64,000 bases of DNA, taken from NCBI RefSeq assembly GCF_040436345.1, contig NC_133232.1, forward strand, positions 30,765,315 to 30,829,314, written 5' to 3'. This document shows, in pieces, positions 41,401 through 52,600 of the stretch (the stretch's first letter is position 1; the number at the start of each line of letters is the position of its first letter). Source of the stretch: Pagrus major. Lineage: Eukaryota; Chordata; Actinopteri; Spariformes; Sparidae. The notes beneath the pieces are model-generated. The model was given only the letters and a program-made list of their open reading frames with translations, searched no databases and was not told the origin of the DNA. A program made the position numbers and the translations under genes.

Positions 41401-43395
41401 GGGACTAGCTGCAGCCAGCCTTGCGTCCCCAGAGCCACAAAGGCCTTTCTGTTTGAGCTCAGTGAGAATTCTCCCAGCTGTCCTTTCACTCAGGAACACA
41501 GTGAACCTCCGGTTGCCATCGTAGTGAAGGTCTTTTGCAGCCATAGAGGCCCGGCCAGCTCCAAGGAGCCCCAATCACCCCACTCTGGTATTGTGTCCTC
41601 TCTTACACACTCGTCTCACAGGACACACAACACAGACTTCAACTCAGGGCCTTTCTTCCTCAGACACATGGGCCCCACTCCTCCACAAGTGTGCACACAC
41701 TGGTTATGTAGCTGAAACGAGCTCTTCTTAGCCCTGCATGGGATCCAGCGTTTCAGCTTATGCAAGTTAATACACACTTTCCTCGGATATGCTCTCTCTA
41801 CACTCAGTTGGATCATGTTTGCCATTGTGTGCAGTGGAGCTGCGGGAGGGGGCTCAACAGCGTCACACGGCAACTACCCTGGAATACCAAGAGGCTGCTC
41901 CATCATCATTGACTCAACAATCTCGTCCAGTCTGCCGCTTCTGCCAAAAAAAGTTCGCCTGCACCACCACCATTTGGCAGAGAGCTCTATGGAAGAAAAG
42001 ACAAGAGCATCTCTACGTGTTTAACTGCAACTGAGGGGCCGTGAGCATGTTAAGTTCAGCGATGAGGTCGCCAGGGCTTTGGGAAAGAGGCTGTGGAGAG
42101 CATGGTAAGATGTAGAGGAATGTGATTCCTGGCCAATGTGAGGCCCGGAACAGTGTGCTCCCGCTGGGGATACGTCCCCAGGCAGTCTGTTTTTGTCGGG
42201 ACACTCTGAATCGTCCATGCACCTATGTAAACATTGAGCATAAGGACACACACACACTCGCAGCACAGTGAGCAGAGTCACTGGACTGCAGAGACATTTC
42301 TCACCCTCTAAACTGTCCCCCAGTGCATCTTTTAAAGACGTTCAAACGCCATGTCTGAGCTCGTTTAAGATGATTCAACACACTCAATATCAGATCTGTA
42401 ATTATTGGACACATGCATTAAAGACAAAGTACTTTTGCATCAATCCAAACAACACAACATAAAACCTGTCTTTCTCCATCAACTCACTCCAGCTCTTCCC
42501 AGAGCGACCCATGAATTCGTTGGTCTCTGCATTCCACAGGTACGTCTTCAGGTCGTCTATCTTCTGGTGTAGCGTCCTCTGCGGTAACGGCCTGCGCTTC
42601 CATCTCTCAAAGTTCAGGTCTTCCTGCTCTAGAGGCTGGTGCTCGGCCAACTCCTCCTGCTCTTCCTCCAGCTCTTGGCCATGTTTGAGAATCACTTTGT
42701 GAGGCTGGTGGAAAGAAGGAGAAGAGAAAAAGCCCTCACCACACATATTCTCAACTGCTAAGCTCTGCAGTCGACCTATTTTTTCTTGTCAAATCACTGC
42801 GGGAAAAAAAATGGCATGCCTTCTGCTCCGAGTATGACCGATGATATAAACTGCCAGAGAGTGCTCTGCATATTAATGAACATCGCACTGCTGGTCCTGT
42901 CCCCTGTTTCTGCAAATTATAAACCCGCTGGTGACCTTTCTGGCACTCGTTGGGAGAGCTGACCTCCTCTGAGTGGACCCTCCTGCTTGGAGCAGCAGCT
43001 GCAGACAGCAGAGCTGGAGGGTCACTCTGACAGCCAGATGTTACTCACTGTCTCTCAGCATCCACGGGACAGGACACACAGATCCCAGAGGAACTACAAG
43101 TCACTTCATTTGTGAGAGTTTGGCCTTTAAAATAATCTGCTGTTAAATGTTTAAAATGCTGTTATGACCTTTGAGTTTGTGCCTAGAAAACCTTTTGATA
43201 ATTGAGTTAATTGTAACTGTGCTGTTTATTAAAATGTCCTTAAGTGCTAGTAGACAAGTGCCTTAATATCTGCTTGTGTGAATAAAGTGATGGAAAGTTA
43301 AATGTTTTCTATTTAATTTCAGCACTTACAACACTTGGTGGATGGTTTTTAAGGAGCGTCTCTTCAGCTCCTCCCTCTGTGGAACTGGGCTCCAT
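38438..43395 (-). CDS. ATP1B4: Na,K-ATPase beta-family subunit 4 (BetaM)
   Basis: Type II membrane protein of the Na,K-ATPase beta family. In fish and other non-placental vertebrates it is regarded as a working pump subunit, while in placental mammals it became a nuclear-envelope muscle protein. Coding exons on the minus strand: 43330-43395, 42488-42704, 40867-40995, 40357-40461, 39804-40003, 38870-38926, 38681-38773, 38438-38599. They join to 342 residues, against 357 in human. Exon 1 is 22 codons (MEPSSTEGGAEETLLKNHPP). Exon 2 carries a Glu-rich stretch and YLWNAETNEFMGRSGKSW, and exon 3 the single membrane span. Exons 5, 6 and 8 hold the six ectodomain cysteines (IRC, KAC, GDC, RPC, VTC, VQC). 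KACQFKRSWLGDCSG and QCKLNGKGIIND identify the paralogue. Confidence 0.95.
39130..39600. repeat. dispersed repeat with ACTACTGAACGGATTTCCAC
   Basis: In ATP1B4 intron 5. Contains ACACAAAAACTACTGAACGG, GCGAGATAGGGCGTTTCTTG, GATCTTGATGAAAAAAATCA and GGGCCTTGGCGGAGGTATAC, ending TCTACTGAGTGC. These words recur in many vertebrate genomes. I do not assign a family. No protein-coding content. Confidence 0.55.
40537..40818. mobile_element. hAT-like miniature transposon in ATP1B4 intron 3
   Basis: The ends GAGGCTTGGGCGATAT and ATATCTGCCCAAGCCTA are inverted copies. Both sides show the same eight bases ATTGGAGC (40529-40536 and 40819-40826), a clean hAT-type target duplication. The inner arms ATATTATATCAAAATATT and GATATTTGATAATAT also pair. 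It is 282 bases and non-autonomous. The intact duplication and good end match point to a fairly recent insertion. Confidence 0.8.
40996..42487 (-). other. ATP1B4 intron 2, no other gene seen
   Basis: About 1.5 kb of mostly unique-looking sequence of balanced base composition. Several open frames of 60-115 codons occur on both strands, but none has a splice structure or recognisable domain. It could hold regulatory sequence. Alignment to other fish would be needed to tell. Confidence 0.5.
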
Positions 43396-44041
43396 ATTCT
43401 TCACAGAAAGAAAAAGGTACTTGTTATACCAACCACATCTACCGAGCCATTGAAGCTAAGCGACACATCTTTGCAAACATTTTCAAAACTTTTCACAAGC
43501 TGTAATGAACGACTTTCATCCAGAATCAGACACAAGAAATAATTATTTTAGCTGCAACAGATAGAATATCAATAAAAAGTTCTGACATACCTGAAGTTTT
43601 CTTTTCAATAAAAACGCGGGTTATTATGTCGAAGAGCCCTCTTTGACCCCCAGAGAAAAAAAATAATGTTTGTCAAAAAGTGTTTGGGGATTTCATTAGA
43701 AAGTTTAAGGCATGTAAAGGGGACCGGGTGGAGAACCTCCTTCAACTAAGCGCGCATCATAGTGAATGAACGCTGGACAGAGAAAAACTGGGGGTGGGAT
43801 GCAAAGTGCTTTTTTTTATTGGTCCCAGAGACGTTTTGGCAGCGACCTGGACCACAGAACTGCATTCTGTACACGCACACCATCATCCATTGTCTGCTAA
43901 GCTGGGCTAAGACTGAAGCAAAACCTGCCTGAATGCAATATTTACAGCTTAACCCCATCACAAGACACTGTTGTCAGTCATGGCTGGCTGCGTAATGTAC
44001 GCGCGCAAAGACGCACGGCCGATTATTTGCTCTAATCGTTT

Positions 44042-44074
<33 letters not shown>

Positions 44075-45559
44075 CTGACGTGTATTTAAAATGAATCGAG
44101 TACATCATGAATATACCATCCGTCATGAGGTGTTGCCCCTGCACATGCATGCATACTAATCCAGTTGCCAACCTCCATAAGTCTCCTGCAACAACTGCCC
44201 ACCAGAAGCTTCCCTCTGCTGAGGTTCAAGTAGTCCTCATGCCTGACCCCATCTGCACTCCGGTCACGTATCGCAGTTACCCCGTGTAAAACTGGGGAGA
44301 GGGGGGCACTTTAGAGAGACCTTTTCTCTTCTTCTTTGACATGAAAAGAGAAGTTGCGTCATGGAAAAAATCTGTTCTTTGAGATTTGCGCGGCAAAAAC
44401 GTGCACGTGTGTGTGCGTTTAAGTGAGTGTATTTTCTTTTTCTTTTTTTTTTTACAATGAAGGCCAAAGAGACTTCTCACCACATAAGGACATTTGCAGA
44501 ACATCCTGCAGGGAAAGTCACTGCAGAGTGATGCCAAAGTGTGCATGCCATCTAAAAGTATCTCCATTGCTTAATCTCAGACTACATGTTTGTTGCACTG
44601 TCCCTGCAAGAGGTTGGATGGGAATTTGTGCAAAGCAAGCTCCATGGCCTCTATTAACCCCCTCAATCCCTCTCTCTGTGTATGTGCAATTGTATTTATG
44701 CTGGAATGGACTTGGAACAATTTGGGGAGCTCCACAGTGGATGTATCCTGTCCTGCAGACTGTTTCTGAAGAAACTCTGAACAGTGTACAAGCCTCCATA
44801 ATGTCAGTTTGTTTTAGGAAAATGTTCTTGACATATGCATGGGATTCTGGGGGAAGTAATGCAGATTAAGCAGCTGATATCATGTTAGGATGCAGCCCTA
44901 AAAATTAAGTTGGGTTGTGCTTACATTTTAAAAATCAAGCAATTGCATTCACAGCAAGAGTGAGAATGTCAGGCAAAAGTTACTGTGTGTAGAGAGCTGT
45001 AGACAAGATTTCAAAAAGTCTGCAAAGTATGTGAAACAAAAATTGGCATTTTATTTATTCAGTCAATTAAATCAATGTATTTTTAATGCATTAATTAAAA
45101 TAACATTCTGTGTTAAAAGTAAATTTCCCTATGTGAAGGTCCAATAATATTTAAAACATGTTTTAACAGGGCGAAGAATGCAGTTCCAGATGGGAAACAC
45201 TTAATCTTATTATTTACTGAGTTAGTTTGTGGGTTGCTTATTATCCCAAGGTGAAAAAAGAAATGTATACAAGGAGAGAATGATTGTAAATGTTATGTTA
45301 TGTCTAAATTATCATTACGGGATTTGTGTGGTTGCTGTGTATTCTCTACTCTCATATCTGACTTGTATGTTCTCATTTTAATGCTGTTACTAGTGGGCTA
45401 CTGTCAACCATCAAACCTTACCTAAAGTAAAATACACTAAAACAAAACGTGATTTTAACATTTTGGATTAGAAGCATTTTTATGTAAAGGAAAGTCTCAA
45501 TTAGGGATTTAAAACCTTAAGAGAAGTGCCTGAAGGCAGCATGAGTCACTGTGTTGGAT
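43396..45559. other. gap between head-to-head ATP1B4 and TMEM255A
   Basis: No supportable exon. Contains an ATT microsatellite at 44043-44072 and low-complexity T and A runs. A 148-codon open frame near 44423-44869 is not convincing. The ATP1B4 promoter should lie just right of 43395, but no clear core element was found. Confidence 0.5.
44043..44072 (+). repeat. ATT trinucleotide microsatellite
   Basis: About ten ATT/TTA units in the intergenic gap between ATP1B4 and TMEM255A. Confidence 0.9.
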
Positions 45560-46080
45560 AATGTATGTGCTGCTCCCTGAATGTCCCACAGCTCCTGAAC
45601 GTAACGTCGTGCTTCTGACAGATGGCGGCGCTCGGTGCTCGGTGCTCGGCCTGACCGCGGCCCTGACAGCCCGTCCCGTCCCGTCCTGTCCCCGCAGAAG
45701 TGTGTCAGAAAACACAACCCGCAGCAGAACAACGCGATTAAACACATTAAACCTTCTGTATCATACTACATTTGACTTACAGCCGGCTTTTACTTACAAC
45801 CAACAACCCAGGCTCTCAGTGACAAACCATCAAGTGTTACTTTATTTTCTCTTTTTTAAATTTAACTTAAATTATTTATTATTACTACTATTATCACTAC
45901 TACTTATATGTGCTTAGCTCTGTATAATATTAAAAATGTAGTTTTTGTTTTTTTAATTTCAAAACGACATTTTTTCGATGATTTCACTGACGTCATCTTG
46001 GAACGTTAACCGTTAAAGTTAGCCGACAACAGTAACTAAGCTAATTATCTCCAAAATGGCGGATGACGTGTCTTTCCGTT
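45560..46080. promoter_or_regulatory. isolated CpG-rich block with YY1- and CRE-like sites
   Basis: ACAGATGGCGGCGCTCGG near 45619, tandem GGTGCTC and CCCGTCCCGTCC words, TGACGTCATCTTGG near 45988 and CAAAATGGCGGATGACGTG near 46054 form a promoter-like cluster about 0.6-1.1 kb before the TMEM255A start. It may be an upstream promoter of TMEM255A or of a non-coding transcript. No protein frame is supported. Confidence 0.35.
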
Positions 46081-46319
46081 AATGTATACATGTCATTTAT
46101 TTTATTTTATTTTTTTTATCATTTAATACTATAGTTGTATTATAATACTCTTTTGATTCAAAATTACGTCTGTAAGCGAGGGTACACCTACTGACAGGTT
46201 TAGTAACGAGTAACGAAGTAACGAAGACGTGCGATGTAACGACCACGTACTTTAGCTAGCTCGGGTGAAGTATCGTTACACCTGCTCTGAAACGAGTACA
46301 AGTAACGACGGTAACTACT

Positions 46320-46671
46320 TGTTTTCGAGGAGGTGTGTGTGACATGCGCACACACAGCGAGCAGCGGCGGCAGCAGCGGCGGCAGCGACCCGCCGTCCCG
46401 ACACCGACACACCGTGAGGACAGAGACCGACGGACGAGCGAGCGGCCGCGGGGATGTAAACGAGACAGCCTCGGGCTCAGCGCGGACGGAGGCGGACCGC
46501 TCGTCGGAGAATGCAACAGCGAGCGAGGACACCGTTTGCGTTAGCTTACGACTGTATGCAGCTAGCTCGTGAATATATAGCGATTAACACCGAGTCGTGA
46601 TTATTGTGTTGTCTTATTTGCGAGAGGATCGACCGGCGGACCGCGTTTTAACATCCTCCGGCCGGGCAAGC
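46320..46671 (+). promoter_or_regulatory. TMEM255A CpG-island promoter and leader
   Basis: Dense CpG block with GGCGGCAGCAGCGGCGGCAG near 46364 and many CGAGCG words directly before ATG 46672. TATA-less. The open frames across it are composition artefacts. Confidence 0.55.
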
Positions 46672-49600
46672 ATGCCTCCTCCCGCCCAGAGCCTCCAATC
46701 CAGCGGACTGACTCTCTCGGAGACAAGCATGGGTAGGTGTGTGCAAGGTCACCGGTGTGTCTGCAGCAGCTTTTTTTTTTAAAATATCAATTAAATAACA
46801 TACACATTTGAGCAGAATGCTTGGATTTCTGTCGGGAAAGCGTGTTTTAATTGTTCGTTCACAGCACGGTTGATATTTCGAGCATTCATATTTGTGTTTT
46901 CTGTTTAAAACCCTCATTTTGATCACAAAGGCAGACAAAAAAAACAAAAAAAAAACACTCGTTGCATCACCAGACCGTGTTTTTTTCCTGGTCCAGGCCG
47001 CAGCGCGTCACTGCAGGTGCGGCGACGTTGAGTAACCACAGCAGCCTGGATGGTTGGCCCTGATGGGTGACTGCCTCACACGGATTTTGGCAGGATGCTC
47101 GGCTGCTGCCAGGAAAATCAATAGTCGACTCGTGTAAGGAAAGAGATATTATGTACATTTTTAGTGCAGCCTTAAACAGGTAAATCTCAGTAGATAGCAG
47201 TGGATTGTTGGTGGTTGCACTCGGTCTGCACAGATCTGCTGTTGTTGCACAAATAGTAGATCATCCATGTAAGTTTGCTTTAGGCTTATTTATCCTTGTG
47301 AATCAATTAGAGATGCACGATATGGATTTTTTTGTCAGCTGATACCAATAACCTGCTTCTCCTTGGCCGATAATTTCACATTTTAAGTCTTTAGTTCATA
47401 ACCTCTTGTTTATTTACACCTCAGGGTAGAAAAGGTTATGATGCAGTGAGCAAACATGGATAATTTAATATTCAACAGCTCTAATAAGATGTATTGTGTT
47501 AAAACAGGTGGACCCTAACCCTCCTGTTGGAGCCCTTGCAGACATGTATTACAAATTTGCAATCATCCTGGTCATCCACATGTCTGTAGTTGTGTTGTCA
47601 CGATACTGGAATTTATACCTTAGATACATCATCTTGAGATATATTGATATTTCGATACCAGGGGGGGAAAATTGACACAACATTGAAGGATCGAAGTTCA
47701 TTTACTTCTGCAGGAGGGGGGACTATGTAGGCGCTACAGTGGCTTGTGTCAATTTGCTGTCGGAGAGAAGAGCGGAAAAACACAGCTAGTACTGAAGTAT
47801 CGATATATATATATATATATATACACATATATATCAATATTTCAATACTTTTGACAACACTAGTTTGTAGTCTGTAGATGCTGTGCTGTTTAAGCAGGGT
47901 CAGTCAGATAAAGGATCAATCATTCAGGCCAACTAGACACATTCAGCTAAATGACGGGAATGAATTCAGTGTTGTAAAAAGTAAACAAAAGTCATACTTG
48001 AGTAAAAGTACAGACATTGTAGTAAAGTATTACTTTAGTAAAAGTGAAAAGCATGTAATCTGCAAAGTAACTAGTAACTTAAGTTATCAAATGATTGTGG
48101 TGGAGTAAAAAGTAATGTAAAGTACAAGTACCGCAAAATTGTATTAAGTACAGTACTTGGAAAAATGTACTGCACCTCAGTAAAGAACTACGAGAAGTAA
48201 TCGTACTTCTAAACACGTTGTATCTACTGTAAGTCAAATAGCAGTACCTGTTCTTCAGTGTGTACTTGTCGTCGCCTGGTCTCAGCTGGAACTTCTGTAG
48301 TTTTGAAGGCATTCACACGATAAACTACAAAACTCGGAAGACATTGTTTAAAACTTATATTGACAATCATATAACAAAAAAAGTGGCTAAGTTGTTGGCA
48401 TTTCATGTGATATTTGACTCATGAAAATCTGATACAATCATCAATAACTTCACTGAAGCAAGTCAGAGGATACAGTCACGTGTGTTGTTTCAGTTCACTG
48501 TGATTTAGATCTTTGAGACCAGGAGAAGGAAACAGTCTACAACACAGAATTGAAATTAACACCTGAGGAAACGTAGTCTTGAGTTATAAAATTTGACGTA
48601 TATTTCTAGATCATAAATCTCATTGGCTGTGTCCTTCACATGCAGACACCACGGTGATAAGAAACTTGGCTGAAACCATCAGTTCCCTGCTCAGTGTAGC
48701 GTTGAGTGCTGATGTGCTTCTTATTGATCTGCAGGTTGGAGCGTCAGCCTTCAGTAGCGGTGACGTGTGTCTGTGGTTTGCCAACTCTTGCGTTTCCACA
48801 AATTGACAAAAACAGAACGCAGAGACGTCTTTAGATGATCTATGAGCTGTGATACGAGCTGTGACGAGCAGGAGGTCAGATAAATAGAGTAGATGAGAAC
48901 CAGACGCAGGTGGGCCTTCCTCTGTAGTACTGTGGTTTGGTATTCTGACCACTGCTGTAATAAAGACTTCATTATAAGAATTACCCTGAAAAATCTAAGA
49001 TTACCAGCCACTCCCTCTGCACTCCATCCTCATTTTGTATCTTCAGCAAAAGGCCCTGAATGATGTCAGTGATGAGTCTCGTCCAGCAGCTCCCCTCTTT
49101 GAAGAGCAGCCCTCTGGGAGGAGGTTCAGATAACTCTGCTTTAAATTTAAGTGGTTTAAAAGATGTACATTACCAGAGGGTCTGTGACTCTTGAAAGGTA
49201 AACCTCTTGCACTTCAAGGTACACTTTGTCTCAAGTCTGTGGTTGTTATTCATGCATGTTTTTAATGTGTTTATTTTTTATGGTTATTTGGCCTCTGAGC
49301 TCATCGAGACAAGGTCCCGACAATGTGTGTTGGAAAGTTAGCTCACTTAATTTCAGTACGGGATGGAAACTCTGATACTGAAGATGACACGCAGGATGTA
49401 TGCATGCATCATATATACAGTAAAGTGCCTGGAAAGTATTCACCCCCACACACGCCTTTATTAGACAGTATACAAAACAAAACAAACAAACATTTATTTT
49501 GAAAATGGCTGCAACCCGTAGACTCAAACAGATCCTTCGGGGTATATCAGGAAGTTTCTCACTCAGAGGTGCGCTATGCAAATACTTTACATGCCTATAG

Positions 49601-52600
49601 ACAAACAGAGCTCTAGGTGCGAGGAATAGCCATTTGCAAAAGCTAACATTAGCTTAAGATGTACTGTAAAGCAATATATTTACTTTTGGTTTTGTATCCA
49701 TTAGTGCAAAACAGGCTTGTTATCGTGGGGTGAAAACAAAAAGAGCACATTTTGCCCATCCAGACATCCTACAGTTCAAGTATTTAGACTCTACAACCAA
49801 ATCTGTTACTAGAAAAAAGTTACATAGTGCACCTTTAAAAAAAATGTACAAACCATGAATGTGTCAAGTGGGGTATTTTGTTACAGCATGGCTGGTTATC
49901 CTGTCCAGGAGACACTTATTGTGGCGGGAACTACCTCTGAAGTGATTTTGAGTGCTTTGCCAGGTGTTTATATTTTTATGCCTGTGGACAGATTTTGTCA
50001 CCGCGAGTTTCGAAGATGGTTGTGATCAGAGCAAGGGCGCCGGAAGTAGGTGGGTAGGAAGTGGGAAAGGGCCCATTCCCCTTTTCTTCCTTCTTCCTGG
50101 GTGCGATGCGTTAACACCAGCCGTGGCGCCGAATACACAACGATGAGGTGCCACGACTGGTGTGACCCCATCGCAAGACGGTCTCTAGCCTACAGCTGGT
50201 GTTTGTTCACGAGCCGGGGTTTCTTTTTCTCATCATGAGGAACATAAGCAATTATTTTTAGAGCCAACTAGTATTACAGCTTCTCAGAATACTGGCCTAA
50301 AATATGAACTGAGCTCCATCGAAGTCAGTCATAATTTATCTTCTCTACAGTTTTGTTGATAGAAGCTGAGCCTCTTAGGGTGCCGAGTGTTTTACATAAA
50401 GTTGATTTCTTTGCGTATTTCCCTAAAGGATTGCCATACGACATAAATAAGATCCTTGTGCAGCATCTTTAATGTACGTCAGAGCCAGGGAGACTCCAGT
50501 CCTGTCACGAGTCTCTTTAACCACTTCCCAGTACATCACTGCCTGAGGTGATTCTCGCCACAGCAGCCTCACTCACGACGCTTAGCAGTAATGTTCCTTC
50601 ATTTATTGTCTTGTAGGCTCCTTTAAGAGGAGGAAGAGGAAATCCATAATAGTGACAGTGTTGCTGCTCATCGTGTCCGTGCTCATACTCATCTTCGGCC
50701 TGGCAGCGACGACCAGGACGCAGAACATCACAGTGGGCGGCTACTACCCAGGAGTCATCGTGAGTGCATGTTCACACCTGCGTGCAGCAGCAGCAGGCAC
50801 AACACAGCAGGCCGGTTCACTGTCAGAGCTCATCAGGAGCGAGGTGTGAGTGAAGTGAGAGTGTTTGGAGCGAGCTCTTCCCGCTCCTGGACTCTGATGA
50901 AAATAATTACTGAAGGTCTCCGAGGGGTGAATTTTCCCCACATTCATTATTCAGCATCAGTGTCATTAGAGGCTGAGTGAAGTAAAGTGTTCAGCCCATA
51001 AATGTGTTTTCTTCTCTGTAATCGGCTTTCAGCTTTCTAACTTCTAAAGTAAAGAGCTATTAAGAGGAAGCCGCTGTGTCTGTGACATTTCATAAGGATG
51101 CATCAGATTCATACTTCAGATCCACGTGCACTGCAAAAAAGGAGAAACGAGAAATTCAAACTTTATTTTAGGGGGAAATAACTTAATGGGTAAGTTCACC
51201 CAAAAATGAAAATTCAGTCATTTTCTACTCAGCCCCATGTGGATGGAAAGAAAACACTTCACAGCTTCACAGCAAAACAAAAACTGCATTGCAGCATTCT
51301 CATAAATAACTGAAGTAGACGGGGAAGAGGGATGTTTTAAATACAGCTCCATACGGCTCGTCTGGTGTAATCCAAGTCTCCGGAAGCCGCAAATTGTTTT
51401 TGAAAAGTTATCTACACACGCGACGTGTGGTCGAGTTCGTGCACCCACTTCAGACAGGGTGCAGCTACAGTGAAGAGTTCTGCCTTGAAAATGTGGTAAA
51501 CAAAATCCTTTCACATTAATTCGTGGTCTTGAGGCTTCCAAAGACTTGGATTACTCCGGACATGCTGTGTGGAGCCATTTTGTGTTTGTTTGTTTTGTTG
51601 TTTTGTAGTCTTTTAAAACAAGTCCCCATCTACTTCAGTTGTTTTGCTGTGAAGCTCCAGAAATGTTTTGTGGCCTAAGAAACTCCACATCAGCATGAGG
51701 ATGAGAAGATAATGATGGAAATTTCATTTTTTATAAGATTAAACAAGATAATTGATCTCATGTTTCCACATCTAAGATTTTAAACCTTGGCAAATGTAAT
51801 TTACAGAGATTGAGAGAAACTTTGATCTCATTTATTATCATTTTTTATCAAATTAGAGTTAATTAATCCAACAATGTATTTTGCTTATCTATAAAAGTAG
51901 ATAGTTGATATCAGCGTAAATGTGCTGAAATGCTTCTCGCCTCACCAAAACACTCGACACTTGATTCATCCCACTGCTCCATGAAATCAAAGCTTTATAG
52001 TCAAATTAGATAAACGCCCTAACGGTTATTTTCTCTCCTTTTTCAGCTGGGCTTTGGCTCTTTTCTGGGAATTATCGGCGCTCATTTGATAGAGAACAAG
52101 AGGCAGATGGTAAGAGGATTTATATTACCTCTGTGCATTGGGATCTTGATGTCTCCTTGTCTCTACAGTCACAGAGTGCTGTCATTAAGCTGTGTATCAG
52201 TCCCAATTACCTTACCAGCAGCTTGATTATGTCGTTAATGCGACACTAGACACAACAGACCCTAACCCCGACTGCAAGTCCCACATGGCCTGAGGAGGTT
52301 TGTGTATCAAACCAAGAGCGAGTATCCTGGGCTTCAAGGGAGAGGAAGCCCGAAATAGAAATAGGGTGTAAGTGGAGGAGGACAGATGTCCACACTGGAA
52401 TGTGGGAAGGAAACTGCAGATGAGGGGAGCAGGTGGGACGTGCCATGCAGGGACTGGCAGGACTGACATGAAGAATGAGTTTGTACCTTGACACCTTTTC
52501 CCATAATGCAACAGAGCCTGGATGCCTGGAGTCCCAGTCAGTGTGTGTGTGTGTGTGTGTGTGTGTTTAGCATGACTAACTGAGCTGTGACATGTTACAA

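Larger units (their letters stand above)
46733..50616 (+). other. TMEM255A intron 1, repeats only
   Basis: The largest intron of the window (3.9 kb). It holds a GATAATT-type repeat piece (47315-47400), an inverted-repeat element (47592-47861), a GTACTT-type repeat (48000-48235) and otherwise unremarkable sequence. No nested gene could be supported. Confidence 0.6.

Noticed and set aside
42705-42746. Alternative ATP1B4 start MCGEGFF
   Set aside because: It reads through the TCTTTCCACCAG acceptor of exon 2. The 66-base upstream exon gives a better start with a strong donor and correct phase.
44423-44869. 148-codon open frame between ATP1B4 and TMEM255A
   Set aside because: It begins in a poly-T tract, has no domain or splice signals, and has a comparable open frame on the opposite strand.
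48620-49140. Possible LINE coding fragment (PSGRRFR-like words near 49107)
   Set aside because: Only a very short resemblance to the end of a LINE reverse-transcriptase frame. Not enough to call.
50030-50225. Possible tRNA-derived SINE in TMEM255A intron 1
   Set aside because: A GAGTTTCGAAGA word recalls a B box, but no A box at the right distance and no tail were found.
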